Shown: positions 1-9,155 of the stretch, piece by piece
Numbering within the stretch: position 1 is the stretch's first letter
Layout: each line of letters opens with the position of its first letter
Assembly: GCA_965230065.1 (NCBI GenBank)
Contig: OZ245942.1
Span: forward strand, 6,572,001-6,636,000
Source of the DNA: G965230065 sp965230065
GTDB taxonomy: Bacteria > Bacteroidota > Bacteroidia > Cytophagales > Cyclobacteriaceae
DNA length: 64,000 nt
Direction: 5' to 3'
Translations under genes and position numbers: made by a program
Notes under the pieces: model-generated
What the model saw: only the letters and a program-made list of their open reading frames with translations
Databases searched by the model: none
What the model was told of the DNA's origin: nothing

Positions 1-1
1 A

Positions 2-46
2 CCACAAGGTGTGTATGCAGGCAAGAGTGTGGTTGTTGAATTGTAA
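2..46 (+). CDS. 3' end of a truncated upstream gene
   Basis: The first bases hold an open frame of 14 codons ending in TAA at 44-46 and reading PQGVYAGKSVVVEL. The hydrophobic, valine-rich end after a G-V-Y resembles the last strand of an exported beta-sandwich or T9SS tail, but it is too short to assign a family. The rest of the gene lies outside the window. The 229 bases that follow hold no gene I can support. Confidence 0.35.
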   Translation, partial: PQGVYAGKSVVVEL

Positions 47-275
47 TATTCTTTGCAGAGAGGCCACGACTTATTTCTACATATCCAAAATGTGCCTGGA
101 CAGTTCCGCTCTATCCCATTCTATCCCCATAATTCCAGAATCTTTACTTTCCTCCAGATTCTGTGCTAAATAAAAAAAATATCACATTTCCGGGAAAAAT
201 GAAAACAATATGCTTGAAGGGTGGTTTACCCTGTATTAAAATCAATTATTTTAAACCTCAAGCTAATTACAAATC

Positions 276-1340
276 ATGAAAACCTTTCAACATTTTCCCG
301 GGATAACCCGGATGGTAGCCATTGCGATGGTGGTGGCTGTTGCATTTACTTCCTGTCAGGAACCGGAAGAAGTAGCTCCCAAAATTTCAGACCCAACACC
401 AGACCTTGAACAGGCACTGACTGAGTTTGAAGCAGAATTTGAGTACATTGATGATGCCAACCCAGAATCAAATGAAAGAAGAAGAGGGCCAAAACGGTAT
501 TTAAGAAAGTCAACATATTTTACACTGTTGGCAGCACTTAAATATACAGGCCTGCTCCCCACCGTAGCCAAAAATAAACTTACCATTTTCGCACCCGATG
601 ATAAAGCCTTTGCAGAAATAGGCTTGAACTTTTGGAATGTCAGAAAATTACCTAAAGATGTACTGACTAATATTTTGCTCTACCATGTGGCCGAAGGATT
701 TGTCTTCTCTAAAGAGTTACCTGATTGTTCCCTGGAAATGTTTAATGGCAGTAACATAGGCTTGAAATTTAAGCGTCGCAAAGTTTTCATAAAAGATAAA
801 ACCAATGATTTCGCCAAAGTTATTTTCACTGATAAAAGGCTCATTAACAGCCTATTCCATGGGATTGACAAAGTGCTGATGCCGCCGGAAGAAACCATTG
901 CCACCATCGCCAGTGGAAACGATGACTTCTCAACCCTCGTTTTCCTTCTACAGGAAACCGGTTTGGTGGGTGCAGTGGCCGATCCTGAAGCCAACCTGAC
1001 AGTATTTGCGCCAACCAATAAGGCATTTGAAGACCTGGAAGCAGCTCTTCCTGGCATTACCGCTTACCTCCTTGATAACCCGGATGAGTTGACGAAAGTA
1101 TTGTTGCACCATGTGAGCCCGGGCAGTACATTTTCATTCTGTTTATCTGATGGTATGATGATACCTACACTGAACGAAGACAATCTGAAGTTTGATGCCA
1201 ACAGCTTAACCCTGGAAAGCTCCAGTGGTAATTCAGTGGATCTTATTCCAAGCCTGTTAGACATACACGCAACCAATGGTGTAATCCATGCAATAGATTT
1301 TGTATTGGTACCGTCTAACCTTGTTTTACCACCTTCATAG
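276..1340 (+). CDS. Lipoprotein with two fasciclin (FAS1) domains
   Basis: The N-terminus is a lipoprotein signal ending in FTSC with Cys27 as the lipid-bearing residue, followed by an acidic stretch, so the protein should be anchored in the cell envelope. Two FAS1 domains follow, at about residues 76-200 and 205-348. Both carry the hallmark motif, LTIFAPDDKAF in the first and LTVFAPTNKAF in the second, and both have the later H-motif (LLYHV, LLHHV). FAS1 domains act in adhesion and matrix contact; no ligand can be named from sequence. The start at 276 gives a good signal peptide. A strong terminator follows the stop. Family call is firm, role is not. Confidence 0.9.
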   Translation: MKTFQHFPGITRMVAIAMVVAVAFTSCQEPEEVAPKISDPTPDLEQALTEFEAEFEYIDDANPESNERRRGPKRYLRKSTYFTLLAALKYTGLLPTVAKNKLTIFAPDDKAFAEIGLNFWNVRKLPKDVLTNILLYHVAEGFVFSKELPDCSLEMFNGSNIGLKFKRRKVFIKDKTNDFAKVIFTDKRLINSLFHGIDKVLMPPEETIATIASGNDDFSTLVFLLQETGLVGAVADPEANLTVFAPTNKAFEDLEAALPGITAYLLDNPDELTKVLLHHVSPGSTFSFCLSDGMMIPTLNEDNLKFDANSLTLESSSGNSVDLIPSLLDIHATNGVIHAIDFVLVPSNLVLPPS

Positions 1341-1365
1341 TAGGCACTCTTTGAATTTAAAAAGA

Positions 1366-1395
1366 GGCTGTCAAGTAAAATTGACAGCCTTTTTT
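1366..1395. terminator. Bidirectional rho-independent terminator
   Basis: GGCTGTCAA (1366-1374) pairs perfectly with TTGACAGCC (1381-1389) across a 6-base loop and is followed by six T. On the other strand the same hairpin is followed by TCTTTTT. It lies between the convergent fasciclin and permease genes and can serve both. Confidence 0.85.
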
Positions 1396-1429
1396 AATGC
1401 ATTACATACTTGCCGCTCTGGCTCAGCAT

Positions 1430-3823
1430 TTACTCATACTTCAAACTTTCCACCGGGTTCTTCACAGCCGCTTTAAAAGTTTGCCGGCTGATGGTTAGGA
1501 TGGCGATGAGCAGAATAACCACGCCCGGCACCGCATACAGCCACCAGCTTATTTCCGTTTTGTAGGCAAAACTGCCCAGCCATTCGGTAATGAAGTAATT
1601 GGCTACCGGAATGGCGATTACAAATGAAATGATGATGAGCTGCACATACCCTTTGGAAAGCAGGGCAACAATATGTATTACCGAAGCCCCTAATACCTTG
1701 CGAATGCCTATTTCTTTCACCCTTTGCTCGGCGGTGAAAGAGGCCAGCCCCAGCAAGCCCAGACAGGATATAAAAATTGCCAGAAAGGTGAAGTAGTTTG
1801 ACAAATCCCCCATCATCACTTCGCTTCGGTACATGCTCTCAAACTGCTCGTCCAAAAAAGAATACTCAAAAGGGTAGGAAGGGCTGTAGGTTTGGTGAAT
1901 TTTTTCTACTGCGGCAAGCGATTCCTGCACCTTTCCCAGAGCACTTCTCACATACAGGGCGTGATGCTCATCACTTAAAATCACCATTAATGGAGCAACA
2001 CTGCTGAACACATCCCCGGAGTGAAAATCTTTGATAACGCCGATGATTTCACCGTCTTTGTAGTCATCCCACAGCTTAAATTTTTTCCCGATGGGGTCTT
2101 CCAGGCCCATGGCTTTGATGGCTGCTTCGTTGAACAATACATTGGCCGAATCATTGCCCATGGCTTTAGAGAAATCCCTTCCGTCGGCCAGTTCCATACC
2201 CATCGTTTCCACGAAATCAAAATCTACCCAAATGTGGTTAAACTCAATACTTTGTCCTTCCTGCTTTCCCTCCCACTCCACGCTGGATGTAGTGCTGCTG
2301 ATGGCTATCGGATTATTATTTGCCGCAGTTACTCCTGAAATATTCGGATTTCCCACCAATTCATTTTTGATCGTTTCATAATGCTGTGGGGCATCTTCCT
2401 TAAGGTAATACACAAAAACATTTTCCCGGTCCAGCCCAATGTTTCTCTCCATAATATAACGAAGCTGGGTATGGACAATCAGCGCGCCCGTAATCATGAT
2501 GATGGACAACGTAAACTGAAACACGACCAAACCTTTGCGAAACACAGCAGCATTAAAATGAGTAGTTCGGTTGCCTTTCAGGACTTTTACCGTATTGAAT
2601 GAAGAAATAAAGAAGGCCGGATAACTACCCGCCACCAGGCTTGTTACTATAACCAAACCAAAAGCAACGCCCCAATAAGCAGGCTCCGTAAAATCTATAG
2701 AAAGTTCTTTTTGGGTAAGGTTATTAAAGACGGGCAACAATAATTCAGTAAGTACCAGGGCAATGATTAAGGCAAAAGCAGTGATGAGAAAAGCTTCCCC
2801 AATAAACTGCATCACCAGGGAAGCTTTGCTGGCACCCACAGCTTTACGAATGCCCACTTCTTTGGCTCGACGGGCCGAGCGGGCAGTGGCCAAATTCATA
2901 AAATTGATACAAGCGAGTATCAAAACCAATATCGCTACTACTGAAAAAATCCGCACATATTCTATGCGTCCGCCTGTATTCACCCCATTTTCAAACTTAC
3001 TTTTCAAGTGAAACTCTTCAAAAGGATAAAGGAATGCTACTTCTTTCTCATTGTCTTTTTCCTCATAATCTTCACGGTACCGGGCTATTACATCCGAAAA
3101 TTTCTCATTAAAAGCCTGTAAGTTGGTGTTCTGATACAACTTCACAAACAGGCGGTTGTTATAGTTGCCCCAGTTTTCGTCCCAGGGATGAATTTTCAGT
3201 TTCATCTTCATGGGCAATACAAAATCAAACTGAAGGGTTGAGTTTTTAGGAGGATCGGCAAACACGCCCGTAATGATGAAATTATCATCCTTTTCAATAT
3301 TCAGGCGAACGGATTTTCCTACGATGGTTTGTTGTGCCCAATTTTCCCCAAATAGTTTGGTTGCCAGGCTTTCAGAAATAGCCACGGCCTGTATATCTTC
3401 CAGCACTTTATCTTTATCCCCTTGCAGTAAGGGAAAAGAAAAGATTTTGAAGAAACCGGGACTGGCATAATAACCTGATTCCATGATATGGGTATCATCC
3501 AGGGTAAACAACAAATCATTATTCCAGGAAACCATGGCAGCATGATCTACTTCAGGATATTCATTCTCCAGCACTTCAACCAGAGGATAGGGAGCCCACA
3601 TCCATGTACTCACGGTTCCATCCGGATAATTCATGTTAAACATCACCTTATGAATTTGCTCTCCCTCCTGATGAAAGCGGTTGATAGAAAGCTCATCCTG
3701 CACCCACAATAGAATGAGGATACTACAGGCAATGCCCAGGGTAAGGCCGATGACATTGATGGAGGTAAACCCTTTGTATTTCCAAAAGTTGCGGAAGGCG
3801 ATGGTGAGGTAGTTTCGTAGCAT
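1430..3823 (-). CDS. ABC transporter permease, FtsX/MacB type
   Basis: A 797-residue membrane protein with two MacB periplasmic-core plus FtsX permease halves. The N-terminus (RNYLTIAFRNFWKYKGFTSIN) leads into the first membrane helix. Each half carries the cytoplasmic coupling motif, KEVGIRKAVGAS near residue 326 and KEIGIRKVLGAS near residue 708, each followed by a three-helix FtsX bundle. I start at the ATG at 3823 because the family begins at MLRNYL; the longer frame from 3895 adds 24 hydrophobic residues not typical of the family. No ATPase gene is adjacent, which is common for these Bacteroidota permeases. Relatives move lipoproteins, peptides or drugs across the envelope; the substrate here is unknown. 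Confidence 0.88.
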   Translation of the reverse strand: MLRNYLTIAFRNFWKYKGFTSINVIGLTLGIACSILILLWVQDELSINRFHQEGEQIHKVMFNMNYPDGTVSTWMWAPYPLVEVLENEYPEVDHAAMVSWNNDLLFTLDDTHIMESGYYASPGFFKIFSFPLLQGDKDKVLEDIQAVAISESLATKLFGENWAQQTIVGKSVRLNIEKDDNFIITGVFADPPKNSTLQFDFVLPMKMKLKIHPWDENWGNYNNRLFVKLYQNTNLQAFNEKFSDVIARYREDYEEKDNEKEVAFLYPFEEFHLKSKFENGVNTGGRIEYVRIFSVVAILVLILACINFMNLATARSARRAKEVGIRKAVGASKASLVMQFIGEAFLITAFALIIALVLTELLLPVFNNLTQKELSIDFTEPAYWGVAFGLVIVTSLVAGSYPAFFISSFNTVKVLKGNRTTHFNAAVFRKGLVVFQFTLSIIMITGALIVHTQLRYIMERNIGLDRENVFVYYLKEDAPQHYETIKNELVGNPNISGVTAANNNPIAISSTTSSVEWEGKQEGQSIEFNHIWVDFDFVETMGMELADGRDFSKAMGNDSANVLFNEAAIKAMGLEDPIGKKFKLWDDYKDGEIIGVIKDFHSGDVFSSVAPLMVILSDEHHALYVRSALGKVQESLAAVEKIHQTYSPSYPFEYSFLDEQFESMYRSEVMMGDLSNYFTFLAIFISCLGLLGLASFTAEQRVKEIGIRKVLGASVIHIVALLSKGYVQLIIISFVIAIPVANYFITEWLGSFAYKTEISWWLYAVPGVVILLIAILTISRQTFKAAVKNPVESLKYE

Positions 3824-3994
3824 AATTGTCAGAATCAGGATTAGCAAGATGTTGTAGGATAGCCAGGATAAAAAAACCCTGTATATCTTATTCATTGTGA
3901 AAATCCTGATTCAGACAGCATTTTCCTAACTTTTTGCAGTGAACGTACAGTATTTTGCAGTGAACGGTAAATAACTGTACAAATACGGAATAAT

Positions 3995-4201
3995 TTACTT
4001 ATTAAAGTTTTTTAACTCCCTGATATGAAGGATGGCTAAAAAAATGAAACCCACACAACCTAATGAGGAGCAAACAATTTTCCATACCACATCTTTTTGT
4101 ATCGCATTAATAAGTGCTCCACAAGCAATCGCTATAAATAGTATGATAACAATAAGGGATACATTTACTCTTTGCTTTTCGTGTAACTTTTTCTGTTTCA
4201 T
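3995..4201 (-). CDS. Small two-helix membrane protein, unknown function
   Basis: A 68-residue protein with a lysine-rich N-terminus, then two predicted membrane helices (about residues 13-33 and 40-59) and a short polar tail ending in KNFNK. The positive-inside pattern and helix lengths are credible for a real small inner-membrane protein. I do not recognise a family. It lies alone between the permease and pheA, on the strand opposite to pheA. Confidence 0.5.
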   Translation of the reverse strand: MKQKKLHEKQRVNVSLIVIILFIAIACGALINAIQKDVVWKIVCSSLGCVGFIFLAILHIRELKNFNK

Positions 4202-4404
4202 ATAATCAATTTTTGCAAGTAATCATTGATTTATTGCTAAAAAAGAAAATCCTTTCATATAAAAAAGTTAAAATTCAACCTTAATTATTAAGTAACCAAT
4301 ACTTAACATTTAGATAAAACAGTTTGCGGATAACAAGCTCAGGTACTTTTTTCTTTTTCATATTAAGTTGTACTAACTTAGTGACTTTATTTTGATGAAA
4401 ATAT

Positions 4405-5487
4405 ATGCCAGCAATAAATTTAGACGACCTCCGCAAGCAAATTGACCAGATAGACGACCAGCTTATTGAACTGCTGAACCAGCGCATGGAAGTGGTGAAA
4501 CAAGTAGGGGAATTGAAGCGGACTACGAAAACCATCATTTACCGGCCTGAACGGGAAAAAGCCATTCTGGACCGCCTGAACAAGAAAAGCAAAGGGCTGC
4601 TGAACGATAAGGCCATAGAAGCCATCTTTTTGGAAATCTTTGCCGTAAGCCGAAACCTGGAACTGCCCGAGCGGGTGGCGTACCTGGGGCCCAATGGTAG
4701 CTTTTCGCACCAGGCTGCCGAAAGCCGTTTCGGAGCCATGAGCGAATACATGCCCATCAATTCTATCAAAGCTATTTTTGAAACGGTAGACCACGGCATG
4801 GCCCGCTTTGGGGTAGTGCCTATTGAAAACAACCAGGAAGGTTCTGTGCCTGAAACAGTGGATTGCCTGGCCAATTTTGACTTGCAAATTGTGGCGGAAA
4901 TCCCCATGTCCATTCACTTTGCTTTTGCCAGCACCAACAACCATTTGCAGCAAATCAAGCGCATTTATTCCAAAGATATTGCGTTCAGGCAGTGCAGCCA
5001 GTTCATTGAGGAAGTGGTATGCAATCCGGATGTGGAACTGGTTCCGGTAGATTCTACCTCCAAAGCTGCCAAACTGGCGATGGAATCTCCGGAAAACGCG
5101 GCCATTTGTTCGCGCGTTGCAGCCCAGGATCAGGGCCTGCCCATTTTATTTGATAACATAGAGAATTCCGGCGACAACCAAACCCGTTTCCTGATTATGA
5201 GCAAGGGCATTAAGAACCAGCCCAGTGGGAATGACAAATCTTCCATCCTGGCCCGCATCCCACACACCGATGAACCGGGGAGCCTGTTCCATTTCTTGCA
5301 GGATTTTAATAATGAAAACATCAACCTCACCAAAATAGAAAGTCGCCCGGCCAAAAAAGGTAAGGCTTTTAAATACTGGTTTCTCATAGACTTTGAAGGA
5401 CACTTTACGGACGATAACGTAAAGCGGATTATGGTGAAGTACAAGCGGGAAATAAAGTGGCTGGGGAGTTATGTGCGGTTGTGCTAA
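4405..5487 (+). CDS. pheA: Bifunctional chorismate mutase / prephenate dehydratase
   Basis: This enzyme converts chorismate to prephenate and then to phenylpyruvate, the branch to phenylalanine. Residues 4-90 form an AroQ chorismate mutase (LRKQIDQIDDQLIELLNQR, later YRPEREKAIL). Residues 92-268 are the prephenate dehydratase domain, opening with VAYLGPNGSFSHQAA and containing the catalytic TRF motif near residue 259. Residues 282-358 are an ACT domain with the ESRP phenylalanine-binding motif near residue 311, so feedback inhibition by phenylalanine is expected. Length is normal for the fused enzyme. It appears monocistronic, with its own terminator. Some Bacteroidota pair PheA with other aroA/tyrA genes, not seen here. 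Confidence 0.96.
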   Translation: MPAINLDDLRKQIDQIDDQLIELLNQRMEVVKQVGELKRTTKTIIYRPEREKAILDRLNKKSKGLLNDKAIEAIFLEIFAVSRNLELPERVAYLGPNGSFSHQAAESRFGAMSEYMPINSIKAIFETVDHGMARFGVVPIENNQEGSVPETVDCLANFDLQIVAEIPMSIHFAFASTNNHLQQIKRIYSKDIAFRQCSQFIEEVVCNPDVELVPVDSTSKAAKLAMESPENAAICSRVAAQDQGLPILFDNIENSGDNQTRFLIMSKGIKNQPSGNDKSSILARIPHTDEPGSLFHFLQDFNNENINLTKIESRPAKKGKAFKYWFLIDFEGHFTDDNVKRIMVKYKREIKWLGSYVRLC

Positions 5488-5505
5488 GTAAAAGCTTGAA
5501 GACGG

Positions 5506-5535
5506 AAGACCGAAGCTTGACATCTCCGGTCTTTT
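5506..5535 (+). terminator. Terminator after pheA
   Basis: AAGACCG (5506-5512) pairs with CGGTCTT (5527-5533), followed by TT. The loop is 14 bases and the T tract is short, so it is only a moderately strong candidate. It lies 18 bases past the pheA stop. Confidence 0.5.
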
Positions 5536-5697
5536 GACTTCATCCTTTCTATTCAATGCAATTCGTCTACACAATGTAGAACTTTTTTCGCATTCTAAAC
5601 TGCCCAATCATCAAATATTCGCCCTATTCAGCATTGGTATTGTATTCTCTTATTTATGTAACCAATAAACCTTGTGTTACTTAAATATGAAAATAAG

Positions 5698-6306
5698 ATG
5701 AAGAAGATATTAATACTTACTGCTGTTTGTTGCTTACCATTTTTAGCCAAAGCACAGGAATTTCACGGCGGCATAAAAGGAGGATTGAATTTATCCAACC
5801 TGTATATTAATGATGTAGATGACGAAAATGCCCGGGTGGGTTTTCATGCCGGGTTGTTTGGGCAATTGGAACTGGCCGATGCGTTTGCCATTCAGCCAGA
5901 GATATTATATTCTACCAAAGGCGCCAAGGCAGAATATGACATTACCGTATTTGAAGGGGAATCTGAATTGAACCTGAACTACCTTGATATACCTGTCCTG
6001 GCAGTATTCAAAATTGGAGATGTATTTGAAATTCATGCGGGCCCATATGTGGGTTTTTTACTCAATTCCAAATTTTCTACCGAAGGTGATTTGGGTGATG
6101 ACGTAGAAGAACTGGACAAAGACCACTTTTCGGAAACCGATTTTGGGCTTTCTGCCGGAGCGGCATTTGGCACCGAAACCCTCAAAGCCGGATTGCGCTA
6201 CAACTACGGACTCACAGAAATAGCCGACTCTGACATAGCCAGCACATTCATAGGGGACGCCAAAAACTCTGCCTTGCAACTGTATATTTCTTTTGGGCTT
6301 AAATAA
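5698..6306 (+). CDS. Outer-membrane beta-barrel protein (porin-like, PF13568 type)
   Basis: A 202-residue exported protein. I start at MKKILILTA (5698); the frame opens eight codons earlier but those codons would spoil the signal peptide, which ends at AKAQ. The mature part begins FHGGIKGGLNLSNL, the typical first strand of Bacteroidota outer-membrane barrels of the beta-barrel 2 family, and alternates aromatic and glycine residues through to a C-terminal LQLYISFGLK strand with a penultimate-type aromatic. Such proteins sit in the outer membrane; a transport or structural role cannot be chosen from sequence. Confidence 0.82.
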   Translation: MKKILILTAVCCLPFLAKAQEFHGGIKGGLNLSNLYINDVDDENARVGFHAGLFGQLELADAFAIQPEILYSTKGAKAEYDITVFEGESELNLNYLDIPVLAVFKIGDVFEIHAGPYVGFLLNSKFSTEGDLGDDVEELDKDHFSETDFGLSAGAAFGTETLKAGLRYNYGLTEIADSDIASTFIGDAKNSALQLYISFGLK

Positions 6307-6327
6307 TAATCAATTATAAACTGTATG

Positions 6328-6344
6328 GCGGCTCGGTGAGCCGC
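6328..6344. repeat. Family E palindrome, copy 1
   Basis: GCGGCTC, three-base loop, GAGCCGC: a perfect 7-bp stem 21 bases past the barrel gene stop. Related palindromes of the same sequence lie at 36603-36621, 51841-51857 and 60152-60168. No T tract follows directly. Confidence 0.7.
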
Positions 6345-6372
6345 TCTACTTTCTTCAATCTTTTTCAAAAAT

Positions 6373-7122
6373 TCAAAAATCCAATACTTTTTTCAATCGG
6401 GAATAGCCCGAACGGCTCACGGATAGTTTGCTACCATCCTTTAAAACAGCAATGTGTGTATCTTTCCCGAATAGTTCTATTTGGGCAATTTGCTCAATGC
6501 GCACAATATAAGAACGGTGAATTCGCACAAAATCTTTGGCCTCGAGATGTCGCTCAAAATAGGACATGGTCTTTTGTTTCAGGAACTTGCCTTCTTTGGT
6601 GTAAATCATCACGTAATCGTCTTGCGCTTCAAGATACAAGATATTTTCAGGCAAAATAATTTTGATTTTTGCCCCAACCCTAACTACAATTCTTTCCAGC
6701 ACTTCCTGGTGTGCGTCCGAATAATCCACCAGTTTCTGCACAGTTTCACGGCCCGTTTGCCCTTCCTGATACCGTTCCCGAAATTTTTCCAGGGCCTGCC
6801 TGCATCTGTCCTTAGAAAAGGGTTTGAGCAGGTAATCAATGGCATTGGCTTCAAATGCTTTGATAGCAAACTCATCGTGCGCCGTAGCGAATATGATGAA
6901 CGGGGGTTCTTCTATAAGTTCCAACATTTCAAACCCACTCAATTTGGGCATTTGAATATCCAGAAAAACCAAATCGGGCTTTTGCTCCTGAATAGCCTTT
7001 ATGCCTTCAAACCCGTTGCCACATTCCCCTAATATTTCGATATCATCTTCAGTTTTCAGATAAGATGTAAGCAGGTCGCGTGCCAGGGATTCATCATCTA
7101 TTATCAGAACTTTCATGGGCAT
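6373..7122 (-). CDS. LytTR response regulator
   Basis: Receiver domain at residues 1-125 with the acidic pair D9/D10, phospho-acceptor D55 in LVFLDIQMPK, and the conserved Lys in YLLKPF. A linker leads to a LytTR DNA-binding domain at about 145-245 (ILYLEAQDDYVMIYT, then FVRIHRSYIV). It is the partner of the LytS-type kinase upstream, whose 3' end overlaps this start by about 29 bases, implying translational coupling. ATG codons at 7122 and 7116 are both plausible; the second starts directly at MKVLIIDDE. LytTR regulators bind paired direct repeats in promoters; the target genes are unknown, though the LiaF-like gene upstream is an obvious candidate. Confidence 0.93.
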   Translation of the reverse strand: MPMKVLIIDDESLARDLLTSYLKTEDDIEILGECGNGFEGIKAIQEQKPDLVFLDIQMPKLSGFEMLELIEEPPFIIFATAHDEFAIKAFEANAIDYLLKPFSKDRCRQALEKFRERYQEGQTGRETVQKLVDYSDAHQEVLERIVVRVGAKIKIILPENILYLEAQDDYVMIYTKEGKFLKQKTMSYFERHLEAKDFVRIHRSYIVRIEQIAQIELFGKDTHIAVLKDGSKLSVSRSGYSRLKKVLDF

Positions 7123-8170
7123 TGTTTTGTGGAATGGATAATATTACGGTAAAAGTATTTTGCGTACGGTTTATTTTGAGCAACTCTCCCTTTCCATACA
7201 CCCAACGTAAGCGGTTTTTCACATTGGAAAGTCCAACGCCTTCTCCTTTTCGGGCTATGGCTTCCGGGTCGTACGTATTGCTGATTTTTAAGGTGAGCAA
7301 GTCAGGAGTACATTCTCCAACTACATGAATGGAGACGGGCTCGGTGCTTTCGTAGACTCCGTGTTTGATGGCATTTTCATAAATAGGTTGCAGCAGCATG
7401 TGGGGTAGTTTCCGTTTTAAACAATCGTCAGCTATTTGCTCATTCAGGGAAAGGCGATCGCCAAAACGGATTTTCTCAATATCCAGGTACAATTTCAAAC
7501 TTTGCAGCTCTTCTTTCAGGGTGGTATTTTTATCCTGCTTTTTTTGGAGTGAATACCGCAAAAAATCGGATAATTTTATCACCATATCCTGCGCTTTTTC
7601 CGGCGATGTCATGGTAAGCGAACTGATAGAATTCAGACTGTTAAAAATGAAATGCGGATTGAGCTGCGATTTTAACACATTCAATTCGGCCTCTTTTACG
7701 GAGGCTTGTAAACTGGCTTCCTGCACTGTTTTGTCTTGCAGGTTTTGGTAGTAAATAGCCAGGTAATAAATAAGCACCAAAATGGTATAGTAAAAAACCC
7801 CCATCAACAAACGCCAGGGCAGCACATCCCGAAAAAACAGTTGATAGCCCACATCTGTAAAAACCATGCTTTTTACCAGAAAATAACCGGCAAACAACCA
7901 AAGTACCACGGCCACAAAACCGCCAATGATATGGTTGATGAAAACCCGCAAAACATTCAAATTTTCATACTGGCTAAAGCGGACTACATACCAAAAACCC
8001 AGTCCTAACCCACCAAACAAGAGAACAAATACCAGGCTATCGGCCAATGCCGCACTGAAGGAAATGCTGTAAAAATTACGGATAATAAACAAATGCCCTG
8101 CAGCCATAATAAGCCACACCGACCAGTAAACGGCAAGATTAAAAGTACTTTTTAATACCGGATGTAGCAT
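7094..8170 (-). CDS. LytS-type sensor histidine kinase
   Basis: A 358-residue kinase. About four membrane helices occupy residues 10-145 with no large extracytoplasmic sensor domain, so it probably senses within the membrane or through a partner protein. The His_kinase (LytS/YehU) domain begins with LKSQLNPHFIFNSLN, with the phospho-acceptor His near residue 173. The ATP-binding half has the N box (QPIYENAIKHG) and a G box (GEGVGLSNVKNRL). It overlaps the downstream LytTR regulator gene, so the pair is co-expressed. The LiaF-like gene 133 bases upstream on the same strand could supply the signal, as LiaF does for LiaS in Firmicutes; that link is inference. Confidence 0.93.
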   Translation of the reverse strand: MLHPVLKSTFNLAVYWSVWLIMAAGHLFIIRNFYSISFSAALADSLVFVLLFGGLGLGFWYVVRFSQYENLNVLRVFINHIIGGFVAVVLWLFAGYFLVKSMVFTDVGYQLFFRDVLPWRLLMGVFYYTILVLIYYLAIYYQNLQDKTVQEASLQASVKEAELNVLKSQLNPHFIFNSLNSISSLTMTSPEKAQDMVIKLSDFLRYSLQKKQDKNTTLKEELQSLKLYLDIEKIRFGDRLSLNEQIADDCLKRKLPHMLLQPIYENAIKHGVYESTEPVSIHVVGECTPDLLTLKISNTYDPEAIARKGEGVGLSNVKNRLRWVYGKGELLKINRTQNTFTVILSIPQNNAHESSDNR

Positions 8171-8240
8171 TTCGGTTAACGTGGATTAAATGAGGCAATA
8201 GCTTTTATTGTACAAGTTTATTTCATGCACTTATTTCTGA

Positions 8241-8306
8241 GTAGGCAGTGGCAGTTGGCAGTAGCAGTCAATTTTTACTGCCAACTGCTACCGCCGCTGC
8301 CTACTA
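8241..8306. repeat. Family A palindromic repeat, copy 1
   Basis: An imperfect palindrome built from GGCAGT/GGCAG units: GTAGGCAGTGGCAG on the left pairs with CTGCCAACTGC and CCGCTGCCTAC on the right. Other copies are at 9095-9153, 33532-33606, 40869-40936, 43124-43252 and 56952-57018. The right end runs into the TAG stop of the minus-strand LiaF-like gene (8304-8306). Confidence 0.85.
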
Positions 8307-9002
8307 GTTCTTTATCTCCCCTCCCCCGAACATGGTGAAGCCTCGTATTATCAGTTGCTTATCAGGGTCGGGTACAACTTTCAGGCGTTGTCTGCGGCTG
8401 TCGGAAAATCCTCCGAAAACGGAGGTAACATCCACTTTTACACTCCAGTCGTCAGGTACCACAAAGGTGGAGCCACCAAAAATGGTAAGTACGTCTATTA
8501 CACTTTTTCCTTCGGCCAGTTGGGCATTGGTAAGGTCAATATCAGAGCCACCAAATATTGATGTTACTTTTCCGCCTTTAAAATTGTATGAATTTACAAC
8601 TTTCTCATTTCCGCCAAAAACAGAAATTTCGTCTATATAATCAATATCCAGATTATCAAAGTCCAACGCTTCATCATCAGTCCTGCTCATAATTTTTTTT
8701 TGGAAGAGTATGGAAATACCCACGACTATCAAAACCACAGGCCAAAGTTGCCAGAAAGAAACATTGAGAATATCCCTGGTTAGAAAGATTGCGCCTACGG
8801 AAACCAAAACGATACCAGGCGTTTTGTTGGGACGACTCACAAGAAGTAATACACCGATGATGATAAGTATTACTTCCCAATCAAATAAATAATGGGGCAA
8901 ATAAAAGTAGAAAACGCCCAGGTTGCGGAGCAAAAAAACAAGTCCTACCAGAACGAAAATAATTCCGATAATAATCCGTTTATCAATATTTTGTGTTGAC
9001 AT
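8304..9002 (-). CDS. LiaF-like membrane protein
   Basis: A 232-residue protein with four hydrophobic segments in the first 105 residues (the DUF5668/LiaF-TM type, e.g. IIGIIFVLVGLVFLLRNLG) and a C-terminal beta-rich domain with repeated SIFGG/TIFGG/SVFGG/TMFGG turns, typical of the cell-wall-active antibiotic response (LiaF C-terminal) family. In Firmicutes LiaF inhibits the LiaRS envelope-stress system; homologues in Bacteroidota have no settled role. It is followed by a LytS/LytTR pair on the same strand, so an envelope-stress module is possible. A good sigma-ABfr type promoter lies 26-58 bases upstream. The stop codon abuts a family A repeat. Confidence 0.85.
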   Translation of the reverse strand: MSTQNIDKRIIIGIIFVLVGLVFLLRNLGVFYFYLPHYLFDWEVILIIIGVLLLVSRPNKTPGIVLVSVGAIFLTRDILNVSFWQLWPVVLIVVGISILFQKKIMSRTDDEALDFDNLDIDYIDEISVFGGNEKVVNSYNFKGGKVTSIFGGSDIDLTNAQLAEGKSVIDVLTIFGGSTFVVPDDWSVKVDVTSVFGGFSDSRRQRLKVVPDPDKQLIIRGFTMFGGGEIKN

Positions 9003-9027
9003 GATTTTTCATCTTTTAGTGATAATC

Positions 9028-9058
9028 CAAAAGTATGCATGCCAGCACGTATTTTCAA
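9028..9058 (-). promoter_or_regulatory. Promoter of the LiaF-like gene
   Basis: On the minus strand TTG (9058-9056) is followed after 20 bases by TACTTTTG (9035-9028), a full match to the Bacteroidota -7 element TAnnTTTG. The start codon is 26 bases downstream. This is one of the best promoter matches in the window. Confidence 0.65.
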
Positions 9059-9094
9059 CCAATAATCGGTAAGTGGGGAATTTATGGGGGTGAG

Positions 9095-9153
9095 TTGCAG
9101 TGGCAGTTGGCAGGAAAAAAATAACTGCCTACTGCCGCTGCCTACTGCTGCTA
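9095..9153. repeat. Family A palindromic repeat, copy 2
   Basis: TTGCAGTGGCAGTTGGCAG on the left pairs with the CTGCC-rich right arm (CTGCCTACTGCCGCTGCC). It lies between the AsmA-like gene stop (three bases away) and the promoter region of the LiaF-like gene. Confidence 0.8.
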
Positions 9154-9155
9154 AA

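Noticed and set aside
8241..8306. CRISPR-like array from repeated units
   Set aside because: Family A copies are single palindromes scattered over 49 kb, with no regular spacers and no cas genes.
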